From Candidatus Aalborgicola bjergmarkensis (GTDB taxonomy: Bacteria > Pseudomonadota > Gammaproteobacteria > Burkholderiales > Burkholderiaceae_C): a stretch of 64,000 bases of DNA. This document shows positions 45,149-53,792 of this stretch, in pieces (positions within the stretch are counted from its first letter, which is position 1; every line of letters begins with the position of its first letter). The notes below the pieces were generated by a model. The model searched no databases, was not told the DNA's origin, and saw only the letters and a program-made list of their open reading frames with translations. Both the position numbers and the translations under genes were made by a program. The stretch covers positions 632,651-696,650 of the forward strand of contig JADJFE010000001.1 of NCBI GenBank assembly GCA_016708725.1, written 5' to 3'.

Positions 45149-46699
45149 TCAGCGTCGTCTGCCGCCCATGATGCTGCCCATGACACCGCGCATGATTTCA
45201 CGCCCGACGCTGGAGCCAATGGAGCGCACAGCCGATTTGGCCATGGTCTGGGCCAGCCCGTCGTGTTGACCGCCCCTGGGGCCGGTGGAGCCAAATAAAA
45301 AGTCGTTGAGCCCGTCCATAAAGCCCCCGGAGCCTGCACCGCCGGTACCGCCGGTGTTGCCGACTGCTGTGCCTTGCGACGTTGTGCTGCCCGTGTTTGT
45401 ATTTGTGCGGGCGTTGAGCCGCTCGAAAGCCGATTCGCGGTCCTCCATCTTTTCATACACCCCGGCAACCAGTGAGCCCTGGAGCAATTCCTGGCGTTGG
45501 GCCGGGCTGATCGGGCCTATCTGACTGCCCGGTGGCAGCACATAGACGCGCTCGGTGATGCTGGGGCGGCCTTCGGTGTCGAGCAGACTGACCAGGGCCT
45601 CGCCCACGGCCAGCTCGGTGATGGCGGTCTCGATGTCGAGTCCGGGTTTTTGGCGCATGGTTTGCGCCGTGGCCTGGACGGCTTTCTGGTCGCGCGGGGT
45701 GTAGGCGCGCAGCGCGTGCTGCACACGGTTGCCGAGCTGGGCCAGCACCGAGTCGGGAATATCCAGCGGGTTTTGCGTGACGAAATACACCCCCACGCCT
45801 TTGGAGCGCACCAGACGCACCACCAATTCGATGCGCTCAATGAGCACTTTGGGTGCGTCGGTGAAGAGCAGATGCGCCTCGTCGAAGAAAAATACCATCT
45901 TGGGCTGCTCCAGATCACCCACTTCGGGCAGTTGTTCAAACAGCTCGGACAGCATCCACAGCAGAAAAGTCGCGTAGAGTCGGGGGGAAGTGAGTAATTT
46001 ATCGGCGGCCAGCACATTGACCACGCCCAGGCCAGAGACGGTCTGCATGAAATCCTGGATATTGAGCATCGGCTCGCCAAAGAACTTTTCGCCCCCTTGA
46101 GACTCAATCTGCAGCAGGCCGCGTTGAATCGCGCCAATGCTGGCGGCACTGACGTTGCCGTAGCGTGTGGTGAAATCGCGCGCGTTCTCGCCCACGTACT
46201 GCAGCATGGCGCGCAAATCCTTGAGGTCGAGTAGCAAAAGGCCGTTGTCGTCGGCAATCTTGAACACCATGGCGAGAACGCCAGCCTGGGTTTCATTCAG
46301 ATCGAGCATGCGTGCAAGCAGCAAAGGCCCCAGGTCACTGATGGTGGCGCGCACCGGATGCCCTTGTTCGCCAAACACGTCCCACAGCGTGACCGGGTAG
46401 GCGATGGGCGCGGGGCGCTCCAGCGCGCGCTGTGCCAGGGTTGCGCCCAGTTTTTCGCTGATGTTGCCAGATTGGGAGATGCCGGTCAGGTCGCCCTTGA
46501 TGTCGGCCATGAAGACCGGCACGCCGCAACGTGCGAAGCCTTCCGCCAGGGTTTGCAGCGTAATGGTTTTGCCGGTGCCGGTTGCTCCCGTGATGAGTCC
46601 GTGGCGGTTGGCCTTGCTGAGTAACAGATGGCATTCGGCTGCGCCCTGGCGCCCCAGCAGGATGGTTGGGTTGTTTGTGATATTGGATGAAAAAGTCAT
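45149..46699 (-). CDS. HerA-like ATPase, DUF853 family (YjgR type)
   Basis: A 516-residue P-loop ATPase of the HerA/FtsK superfamily. Walker A is GATGTGKT near residue 40, Walker B FFFDEAHLLF near 272, and an Arg/Gln sensor region follows near VYFVTQNPLDIPD. It lacks the nuclease partner NurA nearby. The C-terminal 80 residues are Gly/Thr-rich and low-complexity. The cellular role of YjgR-type proteins is not established. Confidence 0.88.
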   Translation of the reverse strand: MTFSSNITNNPTILLGRQGAAECHLLLSKANRHGLITGATGTGKTITLQTLAEGFARCGVPVFMADIKGDLTGISQSGNISEKLGATLAQRALERPAPIAYPVTLWDVFGEQGHPVRATISDLGPLLLARMLDLNETQAGVLAMVFKIADDNGLLLLDLKDLRAMLQYVGENARDFTTRYGNVSAASIGAIQRGLLQIESQGGEKFFGEPMLNIQDFMQTVSGLGVVNVLAADKLLTSPRLYATFLLWMLSELFEQLPEVGDLEQPKMVFFFDEAHLLFTDAPKVLIERIELVVRLVRSKGVGVYFVTQNPLDIPDSVLAQLGNRVQHALRAYTPRDQKAVQATAQTMRQKPGLDIETAITELAVGEALVSLLDTEGRPSITERVYVLPPGSQIGPISPAQRQELLQGSLVAGVYEKMEDRESAFERLNARTNTNTGSTTSQGTAVGNTGGTGGAGSGGFMDGLNDFLFGSTGPRGGQHDGLAQTMAKSAVRSIGSSVGREIMRGVMGSIMGGRRR

Positions 46700-46759
46700 G
46701 GGTGTTTGCTAAAAGTACAATCGACGGTTTATCGCGTAACGAATTATTAAGGAAGCTTC

Positions 46760-47479
46760 GTGGCAGGACACAGCAAATGGGCGAATATTCAGCACCGCAA
46801 AGGTCGTCAGGACGAAAAACGCGGCAAGATCTGGACACGTATCATCCGTGAAATCACGGTTGCCGCGCGCGCCGGCGGTGCGGATCTGGGCTCCAACCCC
46901 CGTCTGCGGCTGGCCGTGGAAAAGGCCAAGGCAGCCAATATGCCCTCGGATCGTATCAAATACAACATCGACAAGGCTACTGGCAACGCCGAGGGCGTGA
47001 GCTACGAGGAGATTCGCTACGAGGGTTATGGCATCGGTGGTGTTGCCGTGGTGGTGGACACCATGACCGACAATCGGGTGCGTACGGTGGCGGAAGTGCG
47101 CCACGCTTTCAGCAAACATGGTGGCAACATGGGAACCGAAGGTTCGGTGGTGTTCCAGTTCCAGCACTGTGGCCAATTGGTGTTTGCCCCTGGAAGCAAC
47201 GAAGACCGGATCATGGAGGTGGCGCTGGAAGCGGGTGCCAACGATGTGATTAGCGACGAAGAAGGTTCCATCGAGGTATTGACCGCCGTAGCCGATTATG
47301 AAGCGGTCAAACAGGCGCTGGAGGCTGCCGGGTTCAAGCCTGAAGTCGCAGGCATCACCATGCGGGCCGAAAACACCATCGAACTCAGCGACGAGGATTG
47401 CGCACGCATGCAAAAATTGCTGGATGTGCTCGAAGACCTCGACGACACGCAAGACATTTACCACAACGCTGCCTTATGA
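46760..47479 (+). CDS. yebC: YebC/PmpR family regulatory protein (TACO1-like)
   Basis: A 239-residue protein starting MAGHSKWANIQHRKGRQDEKRGK in two conserved halves, the hallmark of the family. GTG start after AAGGA. Family members bind DNA as regulators or, in recent work, act in translation of proline-rich stretches. Single transcription unit start; purD follows 22 bases later. Confidence 0.95.
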   Translation: MAGHSKWANIQHRKGRQDEKRGKIWTRIIREITVAARAGGADLGSNPRLRLAVEKAKAANMPSDRIKYNIDKATGNAEGVSYEEIRYEGYGIGGVAVVVDTMTDNRVRTVAEVRHAFSKHGGNMGTEGSVVFQFQHCGQLVFAPGSNEDRIMEVALEAGANDVISDEEGSIEVLTAVADYEAVKQALEAAGFKPEVAGITMRAENTIELSDEDCARMQKLLDVLEDLDDTQDIYHNAAL

Positions 47480-47501
47480 ACCGGAACTGGAGTTTATTTC
47501 C

Positions 47502-48803
47502 ATGAATGTACTCGTCATTGGGAGTGGTGGGCGCGAACACGCCATGGCCTGGAAGCTGGCACAGTCCGACAAGGTGCAGGTGGTCTACGTGGCACCCGGC
47601 AACGGTGCCATGGGCTCCAGCGGGCGTATCCGCAGACTGCCTATCACCGATATTCTGGAGCTGCGCCACTGGGTACAGACCAACAAGATCGGCCTGACCG
47701 TGGTGGGACCGGAGGCGCCGCTGGCCGCTGGCATTGTGGACGCCTTCCGGCAAAGCGGGCTGCGGATTTTCGGGCCGACGCGCGCGGCCGCCCAGCTGGA
47801 GAGTTCCAAAGCCTTTTCCAAAGCCTTTATGCAGCGCCACGGCATCCCGACTGCGGCCTTTGAGGTCTTTACCGAAGCGGCTGCCGCCAAGGCTTATGTG
47901 CAAAACGTGGGTGTGCCCATCGTCATCAAGGCCGATGGCTTGGCTGCCGGCAAGGGCGTGGTGGTGGCTACATCGCTGGAGCAGGCGTATGCAGCGGTTG
48001 ATTTCATGTTGCAGGTTAAAGGCGCAGGTGTCACGCACAATGCAGGGGACGATGGCCAGGCGGTGCCGCGTGTGGTGATCGAAGAGTTTTTGCAAGGCGA
48101 AGAAGCCAGCTTCATCGTCATGTGCGATGGCAAGGAAGTCGTGCCGCTGGCTCCCAGCCAGGACCACAAGCGCTTGCAAGACGGGGATATGGGGCCGAAC
48201 ACCGGCGGCATGGGCGCCTATTCGCCCGCACCCGTGGTTACTCCGCAGGTCCATGCCCGTGCCATGCGCGAAATCATCTTGCCCACTCTCAAGGCAATGG
48301 AGCAAGAAGGCAACCCCTATACCGGTTTTCTGTATGCGGGTCTGATGGTCACGCCTGCTGGCCAGGTCAAGACCCTGGAATTCAACTGCCGCATGGGCGA
48401 CCCGGAGACGCAGCCGGTCCTGATGCGCCTGAAATCCGATTTTTACGACGTATTGATGGCGGCCACCGAACTTGGCGGCCTGGAGCACGTCGAGCTGGAC
48501 TGGGATCGCCGCGCCGCATTGGGCGTGGTACTGGTGGCGCATGGCTATCCGGCGGACCCCCGCAAGGGCGATGCCATTACCGGCTTGCCGGTGGATGGCG
48601 ACAACAGCATGGTGTTTCACGCAGGAACCGAGCACAGCAACGGCGCCTTGCGTACCAGCGGCGGGCGGGTTCTGTGTGTCACTGCCCTGGGTGACAGCGT
48701 GCGCGCCGCCAGGCTCCTGGCCTACGAGACCCTGTCCGGTATTCGTTTTGACGGCATGCAGTACCGCACCGACATAGGCCATCGCGCCGTGGTGCGTTCG
48801 TAG
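47502..48803 (+). CDS. purD: Phosphoribosylamine-glycine ligase
   Basis: A 433-residue GARS enzyme, second step of de novo purine synthesis. N-terminal Rossmann motif VIGSGGREHAMAWKL, the ATP-grasp signature with MGPNTGGMGAYSPAP near residue 230, and NCRMGDPETQ near 290. ATG 47502 is the natural start; a longer in-frame extension overlaps yebC. The stop is four bases before hemF. Confidence 0.96.
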   Translation: MNVLVIGSGGREHAMAWKLAQSDKVQVVYVAPGNGAMGSSGRIRRLPITDILELRHWVQTNKIGLTVVGPEAPLAAGIVDAFRQSGLRIFGPTRAAAQLESSKAFSKAFMQRHGIPTAAFEVFTEAAAAKAYVQNVGVPIVIKADGLAAGKGVVVATSLEQAYAAVDFMLQVKGAGVTHNAGDDGQAVPRVVIEEFLQGEEASFIVMCDGKEVVPLAPSQDHKRLQDGDMGPNTGGMGAYSPAPVVTPQVHARAMREIILPTLKAMEQEGNPYTGFLYAGLMVTPAGQVKTLEFNCRMGDPETQPVLMRLKSDFYDVLMAATELGGLEHVELDWDRRAALGVVLVAHGYPADPRKGDAITGLPVDGDNSMVFHAGTEHSNGALRTSGGRVLCVTALGDSVRAARLLAYETLSGIRFDGMQYRTDIGHRAVVRS

Positions 48804-48807
48804 CGGT

Positions 48808-49719
48808 ATGGAGCAAGCCCAGGCCGTACGGGATTATCTGCAAGACCTGCAGTCGCGCATCATGGCCGCCGTTGGCGCCATCGACACGCACGATTATGTG
48901 AAAGATGCCTGGTCAAAAGCTGCCGGTGAGCCGCTGCAAGGCGATGGCGTTACTTGCATTCTCGAAGGCGGTAGCGTTTTCGAGCGCGCCGGCTGTGGCT
49001 TTTCACACGTGCGCGGCCCCAGACTGCCTGCATCGGCCACGCAACACCGGCCCGAACTGGCGCTGGCACCGTTTCAAGCCATGGGCGTTTCGCTGGTGTT
49101 TCACCCGCGCAACCCTTACGTGCCTGCGGTACACATGAATGTGCGCATGATCAGCGCTGCGCATCCTGGTCAGGAGCCGGTGTGCTGGTTTGGCGGAGGC
49201 ATGGATCTGACGCCGTGCTACGGCAATGCAGACGATGCACGCCATTTTCATGCGGCCTGCCGCGATGCCGTGCAGCCCTTCGGTGAAGACGCGTACCCGC
49301 GCTTCAAGGCGTGGTGCGACAGCTATTTTTTCCTCAAGCACCGCAACGAACAGCGTGGTGTTGGCGGTATTTTCTTCGACGATTTCGCTGAGGGTGGCGT
49401 CGAGAACGGCTTTGCGCTGATACGCGCCGTGGGGGATGCGTTTCTGGGCGCTTACATGCCGATTGTGCAGCGGCGCAAAGATACACCCTACGGTGTGCGT
49501 GAGCGCGACTTCCAGCTCTACCGCCGTGGGCGCTATGTCGAATTCAATCTGGTCTGGGATCGGGGAACGCATTTTGGCCTGCAGTCGGGCGGCCGTACCG
49601 AGTCAATCCTGCTATCCATGCCGCCCCTGGTAAGCTGGTCGTACCAGTTTGTCCCCGAACCTGGTTCACCAGAGCTTGCGCTGCTGACCGATTTTCTGGT
49701 CCCCAAAGACTGGGTTTAA
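48808..49719 (+). CDS. hemF: Oxygen-dependent coproporphyrinogen III oxidase
   Basis: A 303-residue aerobic enzyme of haem synthesis that decarboxylates two propionates. Signatures PYVPAVHMNVRM, WFGGGMDLTPCYG, HRNEQRGVGGIFFDDF and FNLVWDRGTHFGLQSGGRTESILLSMPP are all present, split along the protein. Implies growth with oxygen at least part of the time. Confidence 0.97.
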   Translation: MEQAQAVRDYLQDLQSRIMAAVGAIDTHDYVKDAWSKAAGEPLQGDGVTCILEGGSVFERAGCGFSHVRGPRLPASATQHRPELALAPFQAMGVSLVFHPRNPYVPAVHMNVRMISAAHPGQEPVCWFGGGMDLTPCYGNADDARHFHAACRDAVQPFGEDAYPRFKAWCDSYFFLKHRNEQRGVGGIFFDDFAEGGVENGFALIRAVGDAFLGAYMPIVQRRKDTPYGVRERDFQLYRRGRYVEFNLVWDRGTHFGLQSGGRTESILLSMPPLVSWSYQFVPEPGSPELALLTDFLVPKDWV

Positions 49720-49757
49720 GCACACCGGCTTACCCATACCTACATAACTATTATTTT

Positions 49758-49799
49758 TATAGCTTATCCCGCTTTATCCATAAGGCTTATAGCCCGAAA
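49758..49799. repeat. Dispersed AGCT-CCGC repeat at the expected nadD site
   Basis: tatagcttatcccgcttt followed by ccataaggcttatagcccg. This matches the terminal repeat of the MITE-like elements at 10164 and 51848. It fills the short hemF-rsfS spacer where nadD is normally found in related gene orders. Confidence 0.65.
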
Positions 49800-49813
49800 C
49801 AACCTATCAACCG

Positions 49814-50521
49814 ATGACTACATCCACTGCCGCCAAAAAAGACATCTCCAAACTTCAGCGCGCCATTGTCGATGGCCTGGAAAACACCAAAGCCCAGGAC
49901 ATCCGGGTGTTCGATACCGAACATCTGTCGCCCTTGTTCGAGAGAGTCATCATGGCCTCGGGCACATCCAACCGGCAGACCAGGGCTCTTTCTGTCAGTG
50001 TGTGCGATGCGGTGCGCAAAGCGGGTTTTCCCAAGCCGCGTGTGGAAGGGCAGACCAACGGCGAATGGATCATTGTCGATTGTGGTCGGGCTGTTACGCA
50101 TATCATGCAGCCCAACCATCGCCAGTACTACAAACTCGAAGAACTCTGGGGCGAAAAACCCGTGCGCATCAAACTCGGTGCCGAAAAACCCAAGCCTGCA
50201 GCCCAAGGTGGCCAAAATAGCAGCACCCCGGCGAGTACCGTTCCCACAAAGGCACAGCCTCCTGGCCTGAGACGCTCCAGCGCAGCCAAAAAAGGTGTGG
50301 AAGAGGCATTCCCGTCCAAAGCAGCTGCCAAAAAGGCCCGCGCGGCAGCAGCAGGTGGCAGTGCCCCGGCTCCCGCACGCAAGAGGGCCGCACCCAGCAA
50401 AACCAAAGCAGCCGGACAAGATCAACAAACCCCGGCACCGGCCAAAAAAGGCATAGTCGCATCCCTTGTCTCCAAGGTTGTCGCTCTAGCCAGCGCACGC
50501 AAGCCTGCCAGCAAGCCCTGA
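49814..50521 (+). CDS. rsfS: Ribosome silencing factor RsfS with a long basic tail
   Basis: A 235-residue protein. Residues 1-120 are RsfS (LQRAIVDGLENTKAQDIRVFD, ASGTSNRQTRALS, NGEWIIVDCGRAVTHIM), which binds L14 and blocks subunit joining in starvation. The remaining 110 residues form a low-complexity Ala/Lys/Pro tail (PSKAAAKKARAAAAGG, AKKGIVASLVSKVVALASARK) not needed by the family. Downstream order rlmH-maf fits the usual cluster, but nadD is missing upstream. Confidence 0.92.
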   Translation: MTTSTAAKKDISKLQRAIVDGLENTKAQDIRVFDTEHLSPLFERVIMASGTSNRQTRALSVSVCDAVRKAGFPKPRVEGQTNGEWIIVDCGRAVTHIMQPNHRQYYKLEELWGEKPVRIKLGAEKPKPAAQGGQNSSTPASTVPTKAQPPGLRRSSAAKKGVEEAFPSKAAAKKARAAAAGGSAPAPARKRAAPSKTKAAGQDQQTPAPAKKGIVASLVSKVVALASARKPASKP

Positions 50522-50538
50522 TATTCCTGATATTTCCG

Positions 50539-51006
50539 ATGCGCTTGTTGCTGGTCGCCGTCGGATTGCGGATGCCGGATTGGGCCCAAAGCGCCTGGGA
50601 CGATTACGCCAAACGCTTTCCTCCCGAGCTGCGCGTCGAACTCAAAGCCGTCAAAACCGAGCCGCGCAGCTCCAAAACACTGGAAACCCTGCTCGCCGCC
50701 GAGCGCGCGCGCATCGTAGCGGCCATTCCCAAAGGCGCGCGCATGGTGGTGCTCGACGAGCGCGGCACGACGCTAACCACCGTGGCGCTGGCCGAAAAAC
50801 TCAAGGACTGGCAGCGCAGCGGCGACGATGTGGCGCTGGTGATCGGTGGCCCGGACGGGCTGGAGCCAGCCTTGCGCCATGCTGCGCACGAGCGCATCCG
50901 TCTATCCGACCTGACGCTGCCGCATGCCCTGGCCCGCGTGCTGCTGATCGAACAGTTGTACCGCGCTTGGTCGATCAACGCCGGGCACCCTTATCACCGG
51001 GAATAA
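50539..51006 (+). CDS. rlmH: 23S rRNA pseudouridine-1915 N3-methyltransferase
   Basis: A 155-residue SPOUT methyltransferase. The knot-forming C-terminal motif VALVIGGPDGLEPALRHAA and LSDLTLPHALARVLLIEQLYRAWSI are diagnostic, as is the N-terminal LLLVAVGLRMPDWAQ. It methylates pseudouridine at the decoding-bridge helix 69. Five bases before maf. Confidence 0.96.
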   Translation: MRLLLVAVGLRMPDWAQSAWDDYAKRFPPELRVELKAVKTEPRSSKTLETLLAAERARIVAAIPKGARMVVLDERGTTLTTVALAEKLKDWQRSGDDVALVIGGPDGLEPALRHAAHERIRLSDLTLPHALARVLLIEQLYRAWSINAGHPYHRE

Positions 51007-51010
51007 CACC

Positions 51011-51679
51011 GTGAATAGCCCGGAATTTATCTATCTGGCCTCGCAAAGCCCACGGCGCAGCCAGTTGCTGGAGCAACTCGGCGTGCGCCATGAACTGTTG
51101 CTGCCCGACGCGAGCGAGGATACCGAAGCACTGGAAGCCGTGCTGCCCAACGAAGCGCCCAAAACCTACGTCCAGCGTGTCACGGCACTCAAACTGACAG
51201 CCGCCCTGGCGCGCCTGCAGCAAAGGGCATGTCCCCAAGCGCCGGTTTTGTGCGCCGACACCACCGTGGCACTGGGCCGCACGATCTTTGGCAAACCCGA
51301 AAATCCCGAGGACGCACGGCGCATGCTGCACACCTTGTCCAACCACGAACATCGGGTCATCACGGCAGTGGCACTGGGCTATCAAGGACACCAATGGAGC
51401 GCATGCAGCGTATCGCGCGTGCGTTTTTCCACAATGGATGACGCGGCGATCAATGCCTATGTATCCAGCGGTGAACCCATGGGCAAGGCCGGCGCCTACG
51501 CCGTGCAGGGCAGGGCGGCGGCCTATATCGCACACATCAGCGGCAGCTACTCCGGCATTATGGGATTGCCTTTGTTCGAGACAGCCCAGCTTTTGCGGGT
51601 TTTGGGTTTTTGTGTTAAACGAGCCGCTAGCGCTTGTGGGACGAGCGGGGTCAGCTATTTAATTCGTAGTATTTCGTAG
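51011..51679 (+). CDS. maf: Maf-family nucleotide pyrophosphatase with repeat-derived C-terminus
   Basis: A 222-residue septum-formation/Maf protein that hydrolyses non-canonical nucleoside triphosphates. N-terminal phosphate loop LASQSPRRSQLLEQLG, catalytic CADTTVALG, and the C-terminal SGSYSGIMGLPLFETAQLLRVLGF are all present. The residues after that (CVKRAASACGTSGVSYLIRSIS) are coded by the dispersed repeat at 51622, so the reading frame has been extended. A second copy of the natural maf 3' end, with its own stop, lies at 53671-53779. GTG start. Confidence 0.93.
   Translation: MNSPEFIYLASQSPRRSQLLEQLGVRHELLLPDASEDTEALEAVLPNEAPKTYVQRVTALKLTAALARLQQRACPQAPVLCADTTVALGRTIFGKPENPEDARRMLHTLSNHEHRVITAVALGYQGHQWSACSVSRVRFSTMDDAAINAYVSSGEPMGKAGAYAVQGRAAAYIAHISGSYSGIMGLPLFETAQLLRVLGFCVKRAASACGTSGVSYLIRSIS
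51622..51662. repeat. Dispersed AGCT-CCGC repeat, full palindromic unit
   Basis: gccgctagcgcttgtggg followed by acgagcggggtcagctattt, an imperfect inverted repeat that overlaps the end of maf. A similar unit follows the duplicated maf end at 53793. Confidence 0.65.
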
Positions 51680-51715
51680 TACTGGACGCAGGGTCGAACC
51701 CTTGCCAGCGAACAG

Positions 51716-52132
51716 GAAAATCGGGCTTCCCACTTAAGGCGGGACAGCCGAGGTATTGTCATTCCCGTGCAGGCTGGATGTGATTCCCGTGGGAAGCCGC
51801 ATGGTGCGTTTGAATACGCGCATTCGTCTGTGGCGCCGTCTTTACATAAAACATAGCTGCTCCCGCTTATCCCATAAGGTGTACAGCCAGATTTGCCTTG
51901 AATTTTGCCCTTCAAAACGGGTCAAGGCGATGCTGATACCGCCATGAGGCATCAAAACGGGCCGTTTTCGGGTGTTTTTACATGCCAAATCGGGCTGCAA
52001 GCCTTATGGGACAAGCGGTAGAAGCTATTTTTTCAGGAGAATTTTGATCGAGCACCGGAAGGCGCGAGGCGCGAATATCGTGGCTTTCACAAAGTGCCGT
52101 GCTGTCCCGCTTCAAGTGGGAAGCCGGAAAAT
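51716..52132. repeat. Inverted repeat pair enclosing MITE copy B
   Basis: A 32-base arm at 51716-51748 (contains cttcccacttaaggcggg) is matched by the reverse complement of 52101-52132 (contains cttcccacttgaagcggg). MITE copy B lies between them. The arms could be the ends of an older non-autonomous element into which the MITE inserted. Between 51680 and 52280 I see no gene. Confidence 0.6.
51848..52031. mobile_element. MITE-like element, copy B
   Basis: A 184-base near-duplicate of the element at 10164-10347, with imperfect inverted ends (left acatagctgctcccgctt and cccataaggtgtacagcc; right, on the other strand, atagcttctaccgcttgt and cccataaggcttgcagcc). The core has the same ccttgaattttgccc, gggtcaaggcgatgc and catcaaaacgggccg segments. 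It is nested in the inverted repeat at 51716-52132. Confidence 0.78.
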
Positions 52133-52280
52133 CGCACCCCATCCGGGTGTATCCTTTTGGCGCGCAGGTTATAGTGCAGGCATCAAACAATCTCCCGGAT
52201 CTGCTCCGGCGGATGGTCCGGTTTATTTTGTCGTCTACTCGGGAATGCCGAGCTGGACGCTTGGCTACATCAAATCAGCG

Positions 52281-53624
52281 ATGCGTAGAACCATGAAACT
52301 TGAACGGCGTTGTTTTTTGAGCCGCGTAGCCGTGCTGGTGGGGGCACTTGTATTGGCTATTCCCGTTGCTCAAGGTTTCGAAGAGATCGCTATAGGCAGC
52401 ATCAGCCCCCAAAAAGTGTTTCCCGATCCGCAGGCTGCAGCTTTGGTCGATGCCATTGGGAGGGAGGATATCGCCGGAATCGATGCGCGATTGGCAGAAG
52501 GCGCTGATATAAACGCCTTTGGCGTTATGAAAATTACGCCGCTGCATTGGGCGGTAGCCAAGGAAGGCATCAAGGCAAACGTCATCGAGCATCTGTTCAG
52601 GAAAGGAGCCAACCCGGCTTTGATTTCCGAGTTCGGTACTTCACCGGCATGGGACGTGGTCAACACCAATCGCGCCGACTTGCTGGAGATCATCCTGAAA
52701 AATGGCGCTGATCCCAACGTGCGCTACGGCCAAGATTCCCTTCTTGCGAAGGCCACGTACTACCAGCGGGATGAGAACATCAATGTGTTGCTCAAATATG
52801 GTGCAGATGTCAATGCCGTCAGTAAGTCTGGACAGGGGATTCTTTGCCTCGAAACCGCGACAGTAGGCCGCTTTGATCTGCTGGTACGCTACCTTGACCT
52901 GGGTTTGAATGTCGGCCTGGTCAACTGTGCCCGGCTTCTTGAAGACAGCGGCGTCTGGGACGGCTCCCCACAAGATCAGTGGCGCGAACAAGCCTTAGCG
53001 CTGATGAAGGAAAAGGGCGTTACATTCCCTGTGCCGTCCATACCGGGGCCAAAGCCCGAACTCGTGTTAAAACCGGGCGCCAGGCTGGAAGTGACGTCGT
53101 CAAAGGGCAATATTGCTATCGTCGCTGGCAAACGTCTGGCGAGACAGTACCAGTGGGACGGTTGTGCCCTTGAATCGAACATGCACGCTCGCACCTCTCG
53201 ATGGTACGGAAAACTGGGCGCTTACGATGGTGGTGGACGTTATGGAAAAGATCACTATCTCAAGTTTCCATCGTGCAAAGGTGTGACCAGAACGAGTGTT
53301 CAAGAAGCTCAGCTTAATTTTCCTGACTTGGAGGCCGCAGAGAAATGGATAGGACAAAACTCCAAATCATGGACAACTGTCTGGACGAATGACGGACTTT
53401 TCGTTTCATGGGTCTTCAGCCCCATGCAGTCCGACGGTGTTGCTACAGGCGCTTTGAGTCTTGAACTTACGCTCTTGTGCATCAATGGGCAACGCCCAAC
53501 GAAACTTGCCGGTTCGTCCGACCAGGCAATCAAGTTGGTGCATCCAAACGGCCCCGGTCAAGCGGTACATGAATGCGCCGTTGTTAGTAACGACGTAATG
53601 CAAAAGAATGGCACCAATCGCTAA
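52281..53624 (+). CDS. Exported ankyrin-repeat protein
   Basis: A protein of about 447 residues. An N-terminal signal peptide follows the Arg-rich MRRTMKLERRC (hydrophobic FLSRVAVLVGALVLAIPVAQG). Residues about 45-210 contain four to five ankyrin repeats (for example DARLAEGADINAFGVMKITPLHWAV, LLEIILKNGADPN, INVLLKYGADVN). The C-terminal 200 residues show no family I recognise. The upstream part of the frame, to 51972, runs through MITE copy B and is not natural. ATG 52293 is an alternative. It was probably acquired together with the flanking repeats, between the two maf ends. Confidence 0.75.
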   Translation: MRRTMKLERRCFLSRVAVLVGALVLAIPVAQGFEEIAIGSISPQKVFPDPQAAALVDAIGREDIAGIDARLAEGADINAFGVMKITPLHWAVAKEGIKANVIEHLFRKGANPALISEFGTSPAWDVVNTNRADLLEIILKNGADPNVRYGQDSLLAKATYYQRDENINVLLKYGADVNAVSKSGQGILCLETATVGRFDLLVRYLDLGLNVGLVNCARLLEDSGVWDGSPQDQWREQALALMKEKGVTFPVPSIPGPKPELVLKPGARLEVTSSKGNIAIVAGKRLARQYQWDGCALESNMHARTSRWYGKLGAYDGGGRYGKDHYLKFPSCKGVTRTSVQEAQLNFPDLEAAEKWIGQNSKSWTTVWTNDGLFVSWVFSPMQSDGVATGALSLELTLLCINGQRPTKLAGSSDQAIKLVHPNGPGQAVHECAVVSNDVMQKNGTNR

Positions 53625-53670
53625 TCCGGTAGCCGGGAGTTTCTAGCTCCCAAGCCCCCACACCACCCAC

Positions 53671-53779
53671 CGTGCTGCAGGGCGGCGGCTTACATCGCAC
53701 ACATCAACACATCAGCGGCAGCTACTCCGGCATCATGGGATTGCCATTGTTCGAGACCACCCAGCTTCTGCGGATTTAG
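53671..53779 (+). pseudogene. Duplicated 3' end of maf
   Basis: About 105 bases closely match maf 51502-51606, with one small insertion. The frame reads SGSYSGIMGLPLFETTQLLRI-stop, which looks like the native maf terminus, whereas the intact maf copy runs on into repeat DNA. Together the two copies flank the ankyrin insertion as a direct repeat. The rest of 53625-54062 holds repeat, a promoter and a hairpin. Confidence 0.85.
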
Positions 53780-53792
53780 ATTTTTATATTGA

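Noticed and set aside
51655..51915. A minus-strand frame through MITE copy B, similar to one through copy A (KGKIQGKSGC)
   Set aside because: The shared residues follow from DNA identity of the repeats; there is no codon-level sign of selection with only two copies.
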